A stretch of 27,330 bases of DNA from CAYYYG01 sp964476135 (GTDB taxonomy: Bacteria > Patescibacteriota > Microgenomatia > UBA1406 > GWC2-37-13): NCBI GenBank assembly GCA_964476135.1, contig CAYYYG010000014.1:1-27330 (forward strand), read 5' to 3'. The position numbers were made by a program, and so were the translations under genes. Below the pieces are notes generated by a model that was given only the letters and a program-made list of their open reading frames with translations, was not told the DNA's origin and ran no database searches. Positions 1 through 7,221 of the stretch are shown here, in pieces (the stretch's first letter is position 1; each line of letters opens with the position of its first letter).

Positions 1-117
1 CTTAAAAGTGGTGAGTGTGTGACGATTGAAAACAAAGAGATTGAATATGTAGGCGAACTATCAAAAATGAAAATGGTGGCAAAATATGACTGGCAGGTAC
101 TTATGAGGGTCAACTAA
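1..117 (+). CDS. C-terminal fragment of an unidentified protein
   Basis: The reading frame is open from the window edge to a TAA at 115-117 and encodes the last 38 residues of a protein whose start lies outside. The fragment is hydrophilic and ends in YDWQVLMRVN. I do not recognise the family. Its last 4 bases overlap the end of the convergent Lon-like ATPase gene, a tail-to-tail arrangement typical of this window. Confidence 0.5.
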   Translation, partial: LKSGECVTIENKEIEYVGELSKMKMVAKYDWQVLMRVN

Positions 118-1181
118 CCGGTAAATTCCTTCATGTTGGCCTTATTTATAAAAAAATTCGTTCCCTGACCGCTTACTATTTTGTAAGAAATTCTTCTGAC
201 CATATTTTCAATTATGCGCTCAAGACTACGGATGCCCGGCTCGAATCCAAGCGGGCGCACAATATCCTCCCAAAGAGCCTCATCTATTGTTATCTGGCTG
301 GAGTTCAATCCGACTTCCTTTATGTATTTCGGAAGCACATAAGCTTTTGCGATATTAATCTTGTCCTGGTCGGTGTAAGACGGCATCTGGATTACCTCCA
401 TACGGTCAAGAACGGCAGTCGATACGTTGGTCGTATTGTTTCCGGTAGCGACAAATATGACATGCGAAAGGTCGAATGGAAAATCGATGAAATAGTCAAC
501 GAAATGGGAGTTCTGTCCCGGATCAAGTATTTCCAGGAGAGCACCCATCACAGCCGGTCGAACGTCGGAGCTTACACGATCCATTTCGTCAAGCAGAATT
601 ACCGGGTTGCGGGTTCCCGCATCCTTTAGCGATCGTATGATTATACCTGGCTCTGCCTCCGGAGTAATCTTAACCTGTCCGCGAAGATCACGCGCCGATG
701 CTAAGCCTCCAAACGGAATCCGAATCAGTTTGCGATTAAGAGCATCTGCAATCGATTTGGCGAAGGTGGTTTTACCGGTACCGGCTAAACCGACAAAAAA
801 CAAAGTGGGGGCATGAAAAGTTGTGCCCGGCTTCTTTTTCTCAAGAATCAACACCGATAAAAATTCAAGTATCCGCTGTTTTACTTTTTCCAGGCCGAAA
901 TGATGTGTGTCGAGTATTCCTTTCGCTTTCGCTATATCTAAAGTATCTTCGGATTCTATTTCCCAAGGAAGACTAGTTATCCAGTCCACATATTTTCTGG
1001 TGGTATCAAGCTGGCTTAAATTTCCTCCATACTTTAGGGTGAGTGCGATTCTTTCGATTTGATCCTGTGCTTTTTCGAGCAATTTAGCAGGCATCTTCGC
1101 TTGCTGCAACTGTTGTTTTATTTTATTTACCTCCGATAGACCAAACTGATCGATATTATTATTAGCAGAGTTATTATCCAC
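114..1181 (-). CDS. Stand-alone Lon-type AAA+ ATPase lacking the protease domain
   Basis: The 355-residue protein matches the central part of Lon protease: the helical segment before the ATPase (about 15-120), then a AAA+ module with Walker A GLAGTGKT (131-138), Walker B VILLDEM (194-200), sensor 1 ATGNN (245-249), an arginine finger in LDRMEV (R260) and sensor 2 GIRSLER (316-322). It stops at the end of the AAA+ lid, so the S16 Ser-Lys protease domain is absent, as is the N-terminal substrate domain. The pore-loop Tyr-Ile of Lon (TYIG) is replaced by ITPE (172-175). The nucleotide-binding and hydrolysis motifs look intact, so it is probably an active ATPase that does not degrade protein. The start is GTG at 1181; no upstream ATG is available. 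It is divergent from groESL. The family assignment is secure; the role is unknown. Confidence 0.85.
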   Translation of the reverse strand: MDNNSANNNIDQFGLSEVNKIKQQLQQAKMPAKLLEKAQDQIERIALTLKYGGNLSQLDTTRKYVDWITSLPWEIESEDTLDIAKAKGILDTHHFGLEKVKQRILEFLSVLILEKKKPGTTFHAPTLFFVGLAGTGKTTFAKSIADALNRKLIRIPFGGLASARDLRGQVKITPEAEPGIIIRSLKDAGTRNPVILLDEMDRVSSDVRPAVMGALLEILDPGQNSHFVDYFIDFPFDLSHVIFVATGNNTTNVSTAVLDRMEVIQMPSYTDQDKINIAKAYVLPKYIKEVGLNSSQITIDEALWEDIVRPLGFEPGIRSLERIIENMVRRISYKIVSGQGTNFFINKANMKEFTG

Positions 1182-1210
1182 TTGACAAACTACGGCAAAT
1201 TTATTATAAA
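1182..1210 (+). promoter_or_regulatory. Sigma-70-type promoter of groES-groEL
   Basis: A perfect -35 TTGACA (1182-1187) is followed by a 17-base spacer and TATAAA (1205-1210). Transcription would start near 1217, leaving a leader of about 50 bases before the groES ATG at 1266. Confidence 0.75.
1203..1208 (-). promoter_or_regulatory. -10 element for the Lon-like ATPase gene, interlocked with the groES -10
   Basis: On the minus strand TATAAT spans 1208 down to 1203 and shares four bases with the plus-strand TATAAA at 1205-1210. It would start transcription near 1196, about 15 bases before the GTG start at 1181. No good minus-strand -35 is visible. Confidence 0.45.
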
Positions 1211-1219
1211 TACGGAATT

Positions 1220-1238
1220 GGACGGTGCCGAATCGTCC
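1220..1238. promoter_or_regulatory. Inverted repeat in the groES leader, possible operator
   Basis: GGACG (1220-1224) and CGTCC (1234-1238) form a perfect inverted repeat with a 9-base gap, lying at and just after the expected start of transcription. The 9-base spacing resembles a CIRCE element but the arm sequence does not. It could be a repressor site or a small mRNA hairpin. Confidence 0.35.
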
Positions 1239-1265
1239 GAAACATTATAATTTCTAGATAAGTTT

Positions 1266-1565
1266 ATGACAAAAAAATCCAATATTCAACCTCTGTTTGA
1301 TTATGTACTAGTTAGGCCGGTCGCTCAGAACCAAACTCTCCCTTCAGGTATCGTATTACCAGATACAGCTAAAGAAAAACCACAGATCGGTGAAATTATG
1401 GCAGTAGGTGAAGGATCAATAAATGATCAGGGAAAACTTACTCCTATGGTTGTCAAGGTCGGTCAGAAAGTTCTTTATAAAAAATGGGGCGGAAACGAAG
1501 TTAAGGTAGGCACAGAAGAATGGCTTCTTATCGAGCAAAAAGATATTATGGCAGTAGTTAATTAA
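1266..1565 (+). CDS. groES: Co-chaperonin GroES (Hsp10)
   Basis: The protein has 99 residues, the normal GroES length. It opens with the family's PLFDYVLVRPV strand, has a mobile loop with SGIVLPDTAKEKP that docks on GroEL, then GEIMAVGEG and a terminal LIEQKDIMAVV. It forms the heptameric lid of the chaperonin chamber in the cytoplasm. The ATG at 1266 is preceded by no clear Shine-Dalgarno site. groEL follows after 26 bases, so the two are co-transcribed from the TTGACA promoter upstream. Confidence 0.96.
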   Translation: MTKKSNIQPLFDYVLVRPVAQNQTLPSGIVLPDTAKEKPQIGEIMAVGEGSINDQGKLTPMVVKVGQKVLYKKWGGNEVKVGTEEWLLIEQKDIMAVVN

Positions 1566-1591
1566 CATTATTAATTTAATATTTACAAAAT

Positions 1592-3229
1592 ATGGCAAAA
1601 CAACTTGCATTTGCAGATGATGCCCGGCAAAAACTGGCAGCCGGCGTAAACACGCTTGCCAAAGCCGTTATTACAACTCTTGGACCGCGCGGACGCAATG
1701 TCGCTTTAGACCGCAAATGGGGAGCGCCTACAGTAGTTCATGATGGAGTCTCCGTTGCAAAAGAGATTGAACTGGAAGATCCGTTTATGAATATGGGTGC
1801 ACAACTTGTAAAAGAAGCAGCTTCAAAAACCAGCGATGTTGCAGGCGATGGCACAACAACATCTACATTACTTGCTCAGTCGATTGTTAATTACGGTCTA
1901 AAAAACATTACCGCCGGAGCCAATCCTATGATCTTAAAGCGAGGAATCGAAAAAGCGGTTGAGGAAGTCATCGGCCAGATAAAAACCATGCGACGCGTTA
2001 TCGATCCAAAAAAACCGGAACAGGTAACTCAGGTCGCGACTATTTCCGCCGGCGATGAAAACATCGGCAAAATGATCGCCGATGCTATTATGAAAGTCGG
2101 AAAAGACGGGGTCGTAACCGTCGAAGAAGGCAAAGGACTCCAGATGGAAACCGAACATAAGGAAGGTATGGAGTTTGACCGAGGATATGCTTCGCCTTAT
2201 TTCGTTACCAACAGCGACAGAATGCAGGCGGAAATTGAAGATCCATACATACTTATAACTGATAAAAAGATAACCGCTATTTCCGATCTTCTGCCTTTTC
2301 TTGAGAAATTCGTAAAGGTATCCAAAAATCTGGTAATTATTGCCGACGATGTCGAAGGCGAAGCACTCGCAACCCTCGTCGTCAACAAACTGCGAGGCAC
2401 ATTTAATGTGCTGGTCGTTAAAGCACCTGGTTTTGGCGATCGCCGCAAAGCGATGCTTGAAGATATCGCAATTCTTACCGGAGGAACAGTCATATCAGAA
2501 GATTTGGGCAAAAAACTTGACTCCGTAGAAGTTACCGACTGTGGACGGGCGGATAAAGTCTGGTCAGATAAAGAAAATACTCGGATTATCGGTGGAAAAG
2601 CCACAAACGCCGCCATAAAAGCGAGAGTCGCTCAGATCAAGCGTGAGATTGACGCAACAACCTCAGACTTTGATAAAGAAAAGCTGCAGGAAAGATTAGC
2701 CAAACTCTCCGGCGGTGTCATGGTCATAAAAGTCGGAGCCGCAACCGAAGTCGAGATGAAAGACAAAAAAGAAAGAGTCAATGATGCGGTTGCCGCCACG
2801 AAAGCCGCATTGGAAGAGGGAATTGTTGCCGGTGGTGGTACAACACTGCTGCAGGCACGCAAGGTCCTTACCGGCCTCAAAGCAAAAATCAAATCCGAAG
2901 AAGAAAAAGTCGGCGTCGAGATCGTCTATCAGGCGCTTGGCGAACCGGTAAAAATGCTCGCTATAAACAGCGGTATTGATCCGGGTCGAGTATTAAGCGA
3001 AATTGAAAGAGCGAAAGATGTTGATTTCGGATTCGATGCGATAACTCTCGAATTCGGTTCGATGTATAAAAGAGGAATTATCGATCCGGCAAAAGTGGTG
3101 CGCTCCGCACTTGAGAACGCAGCCTCAATTGCCATGATGATTCTTACGACCGAAGCTTTAGTTACCGACATCCCGAAAAAAGAAGAACCGGCAGCAGGTG
3201 GCGCCGGACAGATGCCGATGGGTTATTAA
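1592..3229 (+). CDS. groEL: Chaperonin GroEL (Hsp60)
   Basis: This is a full-length GroEL of 545 residues. Visible hallmarks are the opening block LGPRGRNVALDRKWGAP, the ATP-site VAGDGTTTSTLLAQ, the apical-domain segment VVKAPGFGDRRKAMLEDIA, and the equatorial GIVAGGGTTLLQA and EPVKMLAINSG. The tail is short (GGAGQMPMGY) instead of the long GGM repeats of many bacteria. With GroES it folds proteins in an ATP-driven double ring. It is the second gene of the operon and is followed after 13 bases by a strong terminator. Confidence 0.98.
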   Translation: MAKQLAFADDARQKLAAGVNTLAKAVITTLGPRGRNVALDRKWGAPTVVHDGVSVAKEIELEDPFMNMGAQLVKEAASKTSDVAGDGTTTSTLLAQSIVNYGLKNITAGANPMILKRGIEKAVEEVIGQIKTMRRVIDPKKPEQVTQVATISAGDENIGKMIADAIMKVGKDGVVTVEEGKGLQMETEHKEGMEFDRGYASPYFVTNSDRMQAEIEDPYILITDKKITAISDLLPFLEKFVKVSKNLVIIADDVEGEALATLVVNKLRGTFNVLVVKAPGFGDRRKAMLEDIAILTGGTVISEDLGKKLDSVEVTDCGRADKVWSDKENTRIIGGKATNAAIKARVAQIKREIDATTSDFDKEKLQERLAKLSGGVMVIKVGAATEVEMKDKKERVNDAVAATKAALEEGIVAGGGTTLLQARKVLTGLKAKIKSEEEKVGVEIVYQALGEPVKMLAINSGIDPGRVLSEIERAKDVDFGFDAITLEFGSMYKRGIIDPAKVVRSALENAASIAMMILTTEALVTDIPKKEEPAAGGAGQMPMGY

Positions 3230-3242
3230 TACCCTGAGGTAT

Positions 3243-3281
3243 AAAAAAATCGCCCCGACTTATGCCGGGGCGATTTTTTTT
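3243..3281 (+). terminator. Rho-independent terminator of groES-groEL
   Basis: A GC-rich stem (ATCGCCCCG with CGGGGCGAT) is extended by flanking A and T runs (seven A before, eight T after), with an 8-base loop. The A and T runs make it able to work in both directions. Confidence 0.93.
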
Positions 3282-3289
3282 GGTATAAT
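3281..3289 (+). promoter_or_regulatory. Extended -10 promoter of tRNA-Ile
   Basis: TGG followed by TATAAT (3284-3289) is a canonical extended -10, which can work without a -35. It overlaps the end of the groEL terminator. Transcription would begin near 3296, about 14 bases before the mature tRNA. Confidence 0.6.
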
Positions 3290-3309
3290 GTTAAGATAAT
3301 TTTGTGCAT

Positions 3310-3381
3310 GCGCCCATAGCTCAGAGGTAGAGCGCCATTCTTATAAAATGGATGCCCTTGGTTCGATTCCAAGTGGGCGCA
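3310..3381 (+). tRNA. tRNA-Ile with anticodon UAU (reads AUA)
   Basis: A complete cloverleaf can be drawn: acceptor GCGCCCA/TGGGCGC, D-arm GCTC/GAGC with loop AGAGGTA, anticodon stem CCATT/AATGG with seven-base loop CTTATAA, variable ATGCC, T-arm CTTGG/CCAAG with loop TTCGATT, discriminator A. The anticodon is TAT, which decodes AUA as isoleucine without lysidine. The 3' CCA is not encoded; the discriminator is followed by CCC. The GNAT gene starts 3 bases after the mature end, so tRNA and mRNA are probably one transcript. Confidence 0.92.
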
Positions 3382-3384
3382 CCC

Positions 3385-3774
3385 ATGTTGAGAAAAGCTT
3401 CAATTAAAGACATATCTGCGGTAAAAGAATTGATAGAATGGGGAGCAAGTGTCGGCAAGGTACTTCCCCGCTCCATCGACGAGCTAAGATTAGTTATCGA
3501 CTCTTTTTATGTTTTTACTGATAGGTCAAAAATCATAGGCTGCTGCAGTCTGGAAATTTATAGCAAGAAGCTCGCCGAAGTCCGATCGTTAGTTGTAAAA
3601 TCAGGCTATCAAAACAAGGGCATTGGAAGAAAACTTGTTGAAGCATGCCTGGAAGAAGCTAAAGGAAAACAAATTTATGAAATACTGACGATAACCGATA
3701 AAGACTCCTTTTTCGGAAAATTGGGTTTTAATACCTGCCTTAACGGCCAGTATGCAATGTTTGTCAGACCATAG
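3385..3774 (+). CDS. GNAT-family N-acetyltransferase, ArgA-like
   Basis: The 129-residue protein is a single GNAT domain. It shows the acetyl-CoA-binding motif A as VKSGYQNKGIGRKLVEA (consensus Q/RxxGxG/A), and a late GKLGFN strand typical of the fold. The opening IKDISAVKELI and the general pattern resemble the acetyltransferase domain of N-acetylglutamate synthase (ArgA), but the acceptor substrate cannot be told. I chose ATG 3385; an in-frame extension to 3352 would lie inside the tRNA. There is no room for a ribosome binding site: cleavage at the tRNA 3' end would leave only CCC before the AUG. The last 11 bases overlap the end of the convergent gltX. Confidence 0.82.
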   Translation: MLRKASIKDISAVKELIEWGASVGKVLPRSIDELRLVIDSFYVFTDRSKIIGCCSLEIYSKKLAEVRSLVVKSGYQNKGIGRKLVEACLEEAKGKQIYEILTITDKDSFFGKLGFNTCLNGQYAMFVRP

Positions 3775-5167
3775 AGACGGCCTTCTCGATCCTTTTCACG
3801 GATTCTTCTTTTCCCAAAATTTCCATAGACTCATTCAATGGCGGTGAAATTTTTTTACCTGATATAACAACTCTCAAAATCATAAAAAACAGACTGTTTT
3901 TGATATTATTCTTTTTTGCACAGTCCAGCATCGCCTGACCTATATTTACAGCCGACCACTCAGCAATTCCGGAAAGAGCGTCTCTTATTACCAGTAACAA
4001 ATCCTTATGTGTCGACAAGTCGATTTCGTACCCTAATGGAGCACTGAATAAAAACTCACATAGTGGCTTATAGTCTGAAAGTTTACGAATCCGTTCGCGT
4101 ACAAGCGGGATCGTTTTGGCTATAATATCTTTAGGCAAAGAGTTTGAATAATAACTGCTTATCCGCAACGACAGCTCCTCCTCTTTCAAAGCCATTATAT
4201 ATTGACCATTCATCCACTCAAGCTTGTTAAGATCGAATATCGGACCGACCGGTTTCACATCTTTAAGATCGAACAATTTCATAAACTCCTCGAGAGAAAA
4301 AATATCTTTTCCTTCCGGATGGCTCCATCCCATAAGCGACATATAGTTCAAAATCGCCTCCGGTAAAAAGCCTTGCTCCTTATACCAGGCAACGCTCGTA
4401 TGTCCGTGTCTTTTGGAAAATTTGGACTTATCCGGATTACGAAGTATTGGCGTATGGAAAAAAACAGGCATTTCCCAGTTGAAGTACTGATATAAAAGCA
4501 CATGCTTTGGACCCGAAGGAATCCATTCCTCTCCACGGACCACATTGGTTATTTTCATCAGATGATCATCAACGACAACCGCAAGGTGATAGGTCGGAAA
4601 TCCATCGGACTTAAGAAGCACCTGATCATCAATCATGTCGGAATCGAATTCTATACTTCCACGAATAAGATCGCTCATCACTATCTTGGTTTTCTCCGGC
4701 ACTTTTAAACGAATCACCCACGGTGTGCCCGAATTTTTCTTCTCTACCGCTTCTTCTTTAAGCAAAGATCGACAAAACTTATCATACATCGGCGGCAATT
4801 TTTGCGCCTGCTTTTCTTTTCTTATACTCTCCAGTCTATCCTTGGAACAAAAACAATAATAAGCATGCCCCTCCGAAACCAACTTTTCCGCATACTCTTT
4901 GTATATGTGCAACCTGTCGGATTGACGATAAGGACCGAATTCGCCACCTGAACGGGTACTCTCATCCTCCTTTAAGCCAAACCAGTCCAGGGCTTCAAAA
5001 ATCGCCTGTTCCGCACCATCAACTACCCTGGCTTTATCCGTATCTTCAATACGCACTACAAACCTGCCTTGATTCTTTCTGGCGTAAGCGTAATCAAAAA
5101 GCGCTTGATATATCGTGCCGATATGCGGGAAACCGGTTGGAGACGGAGCTATGCGTGTACGTATCAT
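3764..5167 (-). CDS. gltX: Glutamyl-tRNA synthetase
   Basis: This is a full-length class I synthetase of 467 residues that charges tRNA-Glu (and possibly tRNA-Gln if the cell uses the GatCAB route; not decidable here). It has the HIGH motif as PHIGT (14-18), the glutamate-binding RIAPSPTG start, VRIEDTD (38-44), a zinc site C105/C107/Y128/C132 and the KMSKS loop as KFSKR (249-253). A C-terminal helical anticodon-binding region follows. The ATG at 5167 lies 7 bases after a minus-strand TATAAT, so the mRNA is predicted to be leaderless. The NUDIX gene diverges from it after 24 bases. Confidence 0.96.
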   Translation of the reverse strand: MIRTRIAPSPTGFPHIGTIYQALFDYAYARKNQGRFVVRIEDTDKARVVDGAEQAIFEALDWFGLKEDESTRSGGEFGPYRQSDRLHIYKEYAEKLVSEGHAYYCFCSKDRLESIRKEKQAQKLPPMYDKFCRSLLKEEAVEKKNSGTPWVIRLKVPEKTKIVMSDLIRGSIEFDSDMIDDQVLLKSDGFPTYHLAVVVDDHLMKITNVVRGEEWIPSGPKHVLLYQYFNWEMPVFFHTPILRNPDKSKFSKRHGHTSVAWYKEQGFLPEAILNYMSLMGWSHPEGKDIFSLEEFMKLFDLKDVKPVGPIFDLNKLEWMNGQYIMALKEEELSLRISSYYSNSLPKDIIAKTIPLVRERIRKLSDYKPLCEFLFSAPLGYEIDLSTHKDLLLVIRDALSGIAEWSAVNIGQAMLDCAKKNNIKNSLFFMILRVVISGKKISPPLNESMEILGKEESVKRIEKAVSMV

Positions 5168-5172
5168 ATGGA

Positions 5173-5186
5173 ATATTATATAATAT
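5173..5186. promoter_or_regulatory. Palindromic bidirectional -10 between gltX and the NUDIX gene
   Basis: ATATTATATAATAT is a perfect 14-base palindrome. It holds TATAAT on the plus strand (5179-5184) and on the minus strand (5180 down to 5175). Each is followed by exactly 7 bases and then an ATG (5192 plus, 5167 minus), so transcription should begin at or next to the start codons. No convincing -35 is seen on either side. Confidence 0.65.
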
Positions 5187-5191
5187 GCTTA

Positions 5192-5725
5192 ATGGAATAT
5201 AAGGATTTGTTCCACTACTGCCCGAAATGCAAATCGTCGATAAAAGTCACAGATAACCGACATTTTATATGCTCCAAATGTGATTTTGATTTCTACGCAA
5301 ATCCGGCGCCATGCAATGCGGCTATAGTTTGTGACGCCGAAAATCGGGTACTTCTTGTAAAAAGAAAGTTTGAGCCGATGAAGGGCTACTGGGATTTACC
5401 GGGAGGATTTATCGAATTCGGTGAAAGCGTCGAAGAATCGTTAAGAAGGGAACTCCGTGAAGAATTAGGGGTAGAAATTGGTGATATAAAATACTTTTCT
5501 TCTTTTCCTGACCGCTACCAGTTTAGTAACTTGAACTACCACACATTAGGACTCGTCTATTCGGCAAAATATGAGGGACAAAAATTAGTACCCGCCGATG
5601 ATGTTACCGAGACTCGGTTTTTCAAATCGGAGGACATACCATTTCAAATGATCGCATTTCCTTCTGTAGCCAAAGCCATCAAACTGCTCCTCTCATCTTC
5701 TCTTCATCAATCTGTATCCGCCTAA
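5192..5725 (+). CDS. NUDIX hydrolase with N-terminal zinc ribbon
   Basis: The 177-residue protein starts with a zinc ribbon, CPKC (C10, C13) and CSKC (C27, C30), and then a NUDIX domain. The NUDIX box is complete at about 72-94 (G x5 E x7 REL REELGV), so the metal-binding catalytic helix is intact. It should hydrolyse a nucleoside diphosphate linked to another group; the zinc ribbon is like that of NADH pyrophosphatase (NudC), but the substrate is not certain. A longer frame back to 5069 would overlap gltX; ATG 5192 is preferred because a -10 ends 7 bases before it. The last 33 bases overlap the convergent gldG-like gene. Confidence 0.88.
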   Translation: MEYKDLFHYCPKCKSSIKVTDNRHFICSKCDFDFYANPAPCNAAIVCDAENRVLLVKRKFEPMKGYWDLPGGFIEFGESVEESLRRELREELGVEIGDIKYFSSFPDRYQFSNLNYHTLGLVYSAKYEGQKLVPADDVTETRFFKSEDIPFQMIAFPSVAKAIKLLLSSSLHQSVSA

Positions 5726-7213
5726 AATACCAAACAACAAAGGTAATAACAGCATGTTGGCATACTTGAATAAATCTTTATTCTGCTCGCTCATATCGGG
5801 AATCGGGTAAAATTGTACCGCCCTCTGACTCATGCCCGAAAGCTCACCGCCGGCTGCCATTTCGGAGAGGGAATTAACAACAAATGCCGCATTACCCGAG
5901 CTTCTCGACAGATACTGGGATAAAATGAATCTGGAAGTCGAAATGACAACTATTTTTCCTTTATTTTTATTAACAGACTGCGCGGTAATGGTAAAATCCT
6001 TCAGGTCATTGGGGTTTGGTTCTTTTATAGACTCTGGTGTCAGAGTGTATGTCTTAGATTGCTCCCATGACCGAGAAGTAGATTTAACAAGTGACTTTAC
6101 ATCGTAGCCGTCTTTTTTGATAATGTTTATCGAAGATACCCAAGGATATGTTAGCTGAGTTATGTTCGAAAAATAAGACGATTGGTTGTCGAAAGCATTG
6201 GTTTTGAGCCAATAAGGATAAGGCGCCATGAATGAAATCGTCGAGTTGCCAAAATTCACTAGTTCGGAACTGGTCGATAGAATAAGATTATCCGAAACAC
6301 TGATACCATAATCATCGATCAACTTCGAAAGTCCGCTCCCGCTAGGCTGCGTTGAGAGGTCATCCATTACCCAGACTCCGTCAAGAAATATTACCGCATT
6401 ACCTTTATTATTAAGATAATCTTTTATTAATTTTATCTCCGGCTCCGAATATTGCTTCTGTCTGTTGTCAAAAACCATAAGCGCCCCGTATGATTTATCG
6501 ATATTTTTTATACCGGAAGCCGTCGATATATCGACGTAATCTACCATAAATTGCCGCTCAAGAAGTGCTTTAATCGGCCCAATCTGATCTTCCTGCGGAG
6601 AAAATGAAGGCTCATACCCAATAATACCTACCTTAGCAAGATTCTTTTTTGTCATTTTATAAATTGCCGAAGTAATGTTGTATTCAAGGTTTTCTATGTT
6701 GGTTACCTGAGGAATCGTCTCCTTTTTATCAGCATAGGAAATTAATACGCCAAATTGGGCCGACGTTACAGCGTACTTATCTTTTTCAATTTGTGAAAAT
6801 TGCAGTTCCGGTATATTTGCTTGAGCTGCCTCGTTTTTTGCGTTTTCATCTTTTTTGGGATCGAGGACTCTCAAATTGAGTTTGGATCCGCCAAATTTTT
6901 TATACTCATTCAATAAATCTATAACGTCTGTTTTTAAGGGAGCAAGCTGATTTGGTAACTCTGATGAAACAAAAAACTTTATTGTTACCACATCGTCGAG
7001 ATTCGAGAGTATCTTTTTAGTGGACTGAGAAAGTGTGTATGCGTTTCCATACGATAGATCATATCTTAGAGAAAGAAAGGAAACCATAAGATTGCCCGTA
7101 AAAAAAACAAAGAGAGCTAATGCGGCAATTAACTTCCTGTCTTTTCCAGCAAGATTGAAAAATCTGATCAGATTCAGATTACCCAATCTTTTTAACAAAT
7201 TAAATATTTTCAT
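5693..7213 (-). CDS. GldG-like ABC auxiliary protein (DUF-type substrate-binding domain)
   Basis: The protein has about 506 residues, one membrane segment near the N-terminus (about 30-50) followed by SLRYDLSYGNAYTLS, a large extracytoplasmic part, and a C-terminal membrane segment (about 483-500) ending in LMKRR. This layout and the pattern YTLSQSTKKIL...VVTIKFFVSSELP match the GldG family (ABC_transp_aux), the third component of Gld-type ABC-2 exporters. In Bacteroidetes these are linked to gliding; in other bacteria the cargo is unknown. ATG 7213 is used; a TTG at 7225 would overlap the permease stop. It is the last gene of the leftward ABC operon. Confidence 0.85.
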   Translation of the reverse strand: MKIFNLLKRLGNLNLIRFFNLAGKDRKLIAALALFVFFTGNLMVSFLSLRYDLSYGNAYTLSQSTKKILSNLDDVVTIKFFVSSELPNQLAPLKTDVIDLLNEYKKFGGSKLNLRVLDPKKDENAKNEAAQANIPELQFSQIEKDKYAVTSAQFGVLISYADKKETIPQVTNIENLEYNITSAIYKMTKKNLAKVGIIGYEPSFSPQEDQIGPIKALLERQFMVDYVDISTASGIKNIDKSYGALMVFDNRQKQYSEPEIKLIKDYLNNKGNAVIFLDGVWVMDDLSTQPSGSGLSKLIDDYGISVSDNLILSTSSELVNFGNSTISFMAPYPYWLKTNAFDNQSSYFSNITQLTYPWVSSINIIKKDGYDVKSLVKSTSRSWEQSKTYTLTPESIKEPNPNDLKDFTITAQSVNKNKGKIVVISTSRFILSQYLSRSSGNAAFVVNSLSEMAAGGELSGMSQRAVQFYPIPDMSEQNKDLFKYANMLLLPLLFGILGGYRLMKRR

Positions 7214-7221
7214 AATTTTCG

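Noticed and set aside
1211..1265. CIRCE element in front of groES
   Set aside because: Looked for TTAGCACTC or its complement; not present. Only an unrelated inverted repeat was found.
2197..2616. Antisense open frames within groEL and other genes
   Set aside because: Long antisense or shifted frames here mirror the coding frame of conserved genes and show no recognisable protein features.
5069..5191. N-terminal extension of the NUDIX protein
   Set aside because: It lies wholly inside or against gltX, is not family-like, and the -10 ends 7 bases before ATG 5192.
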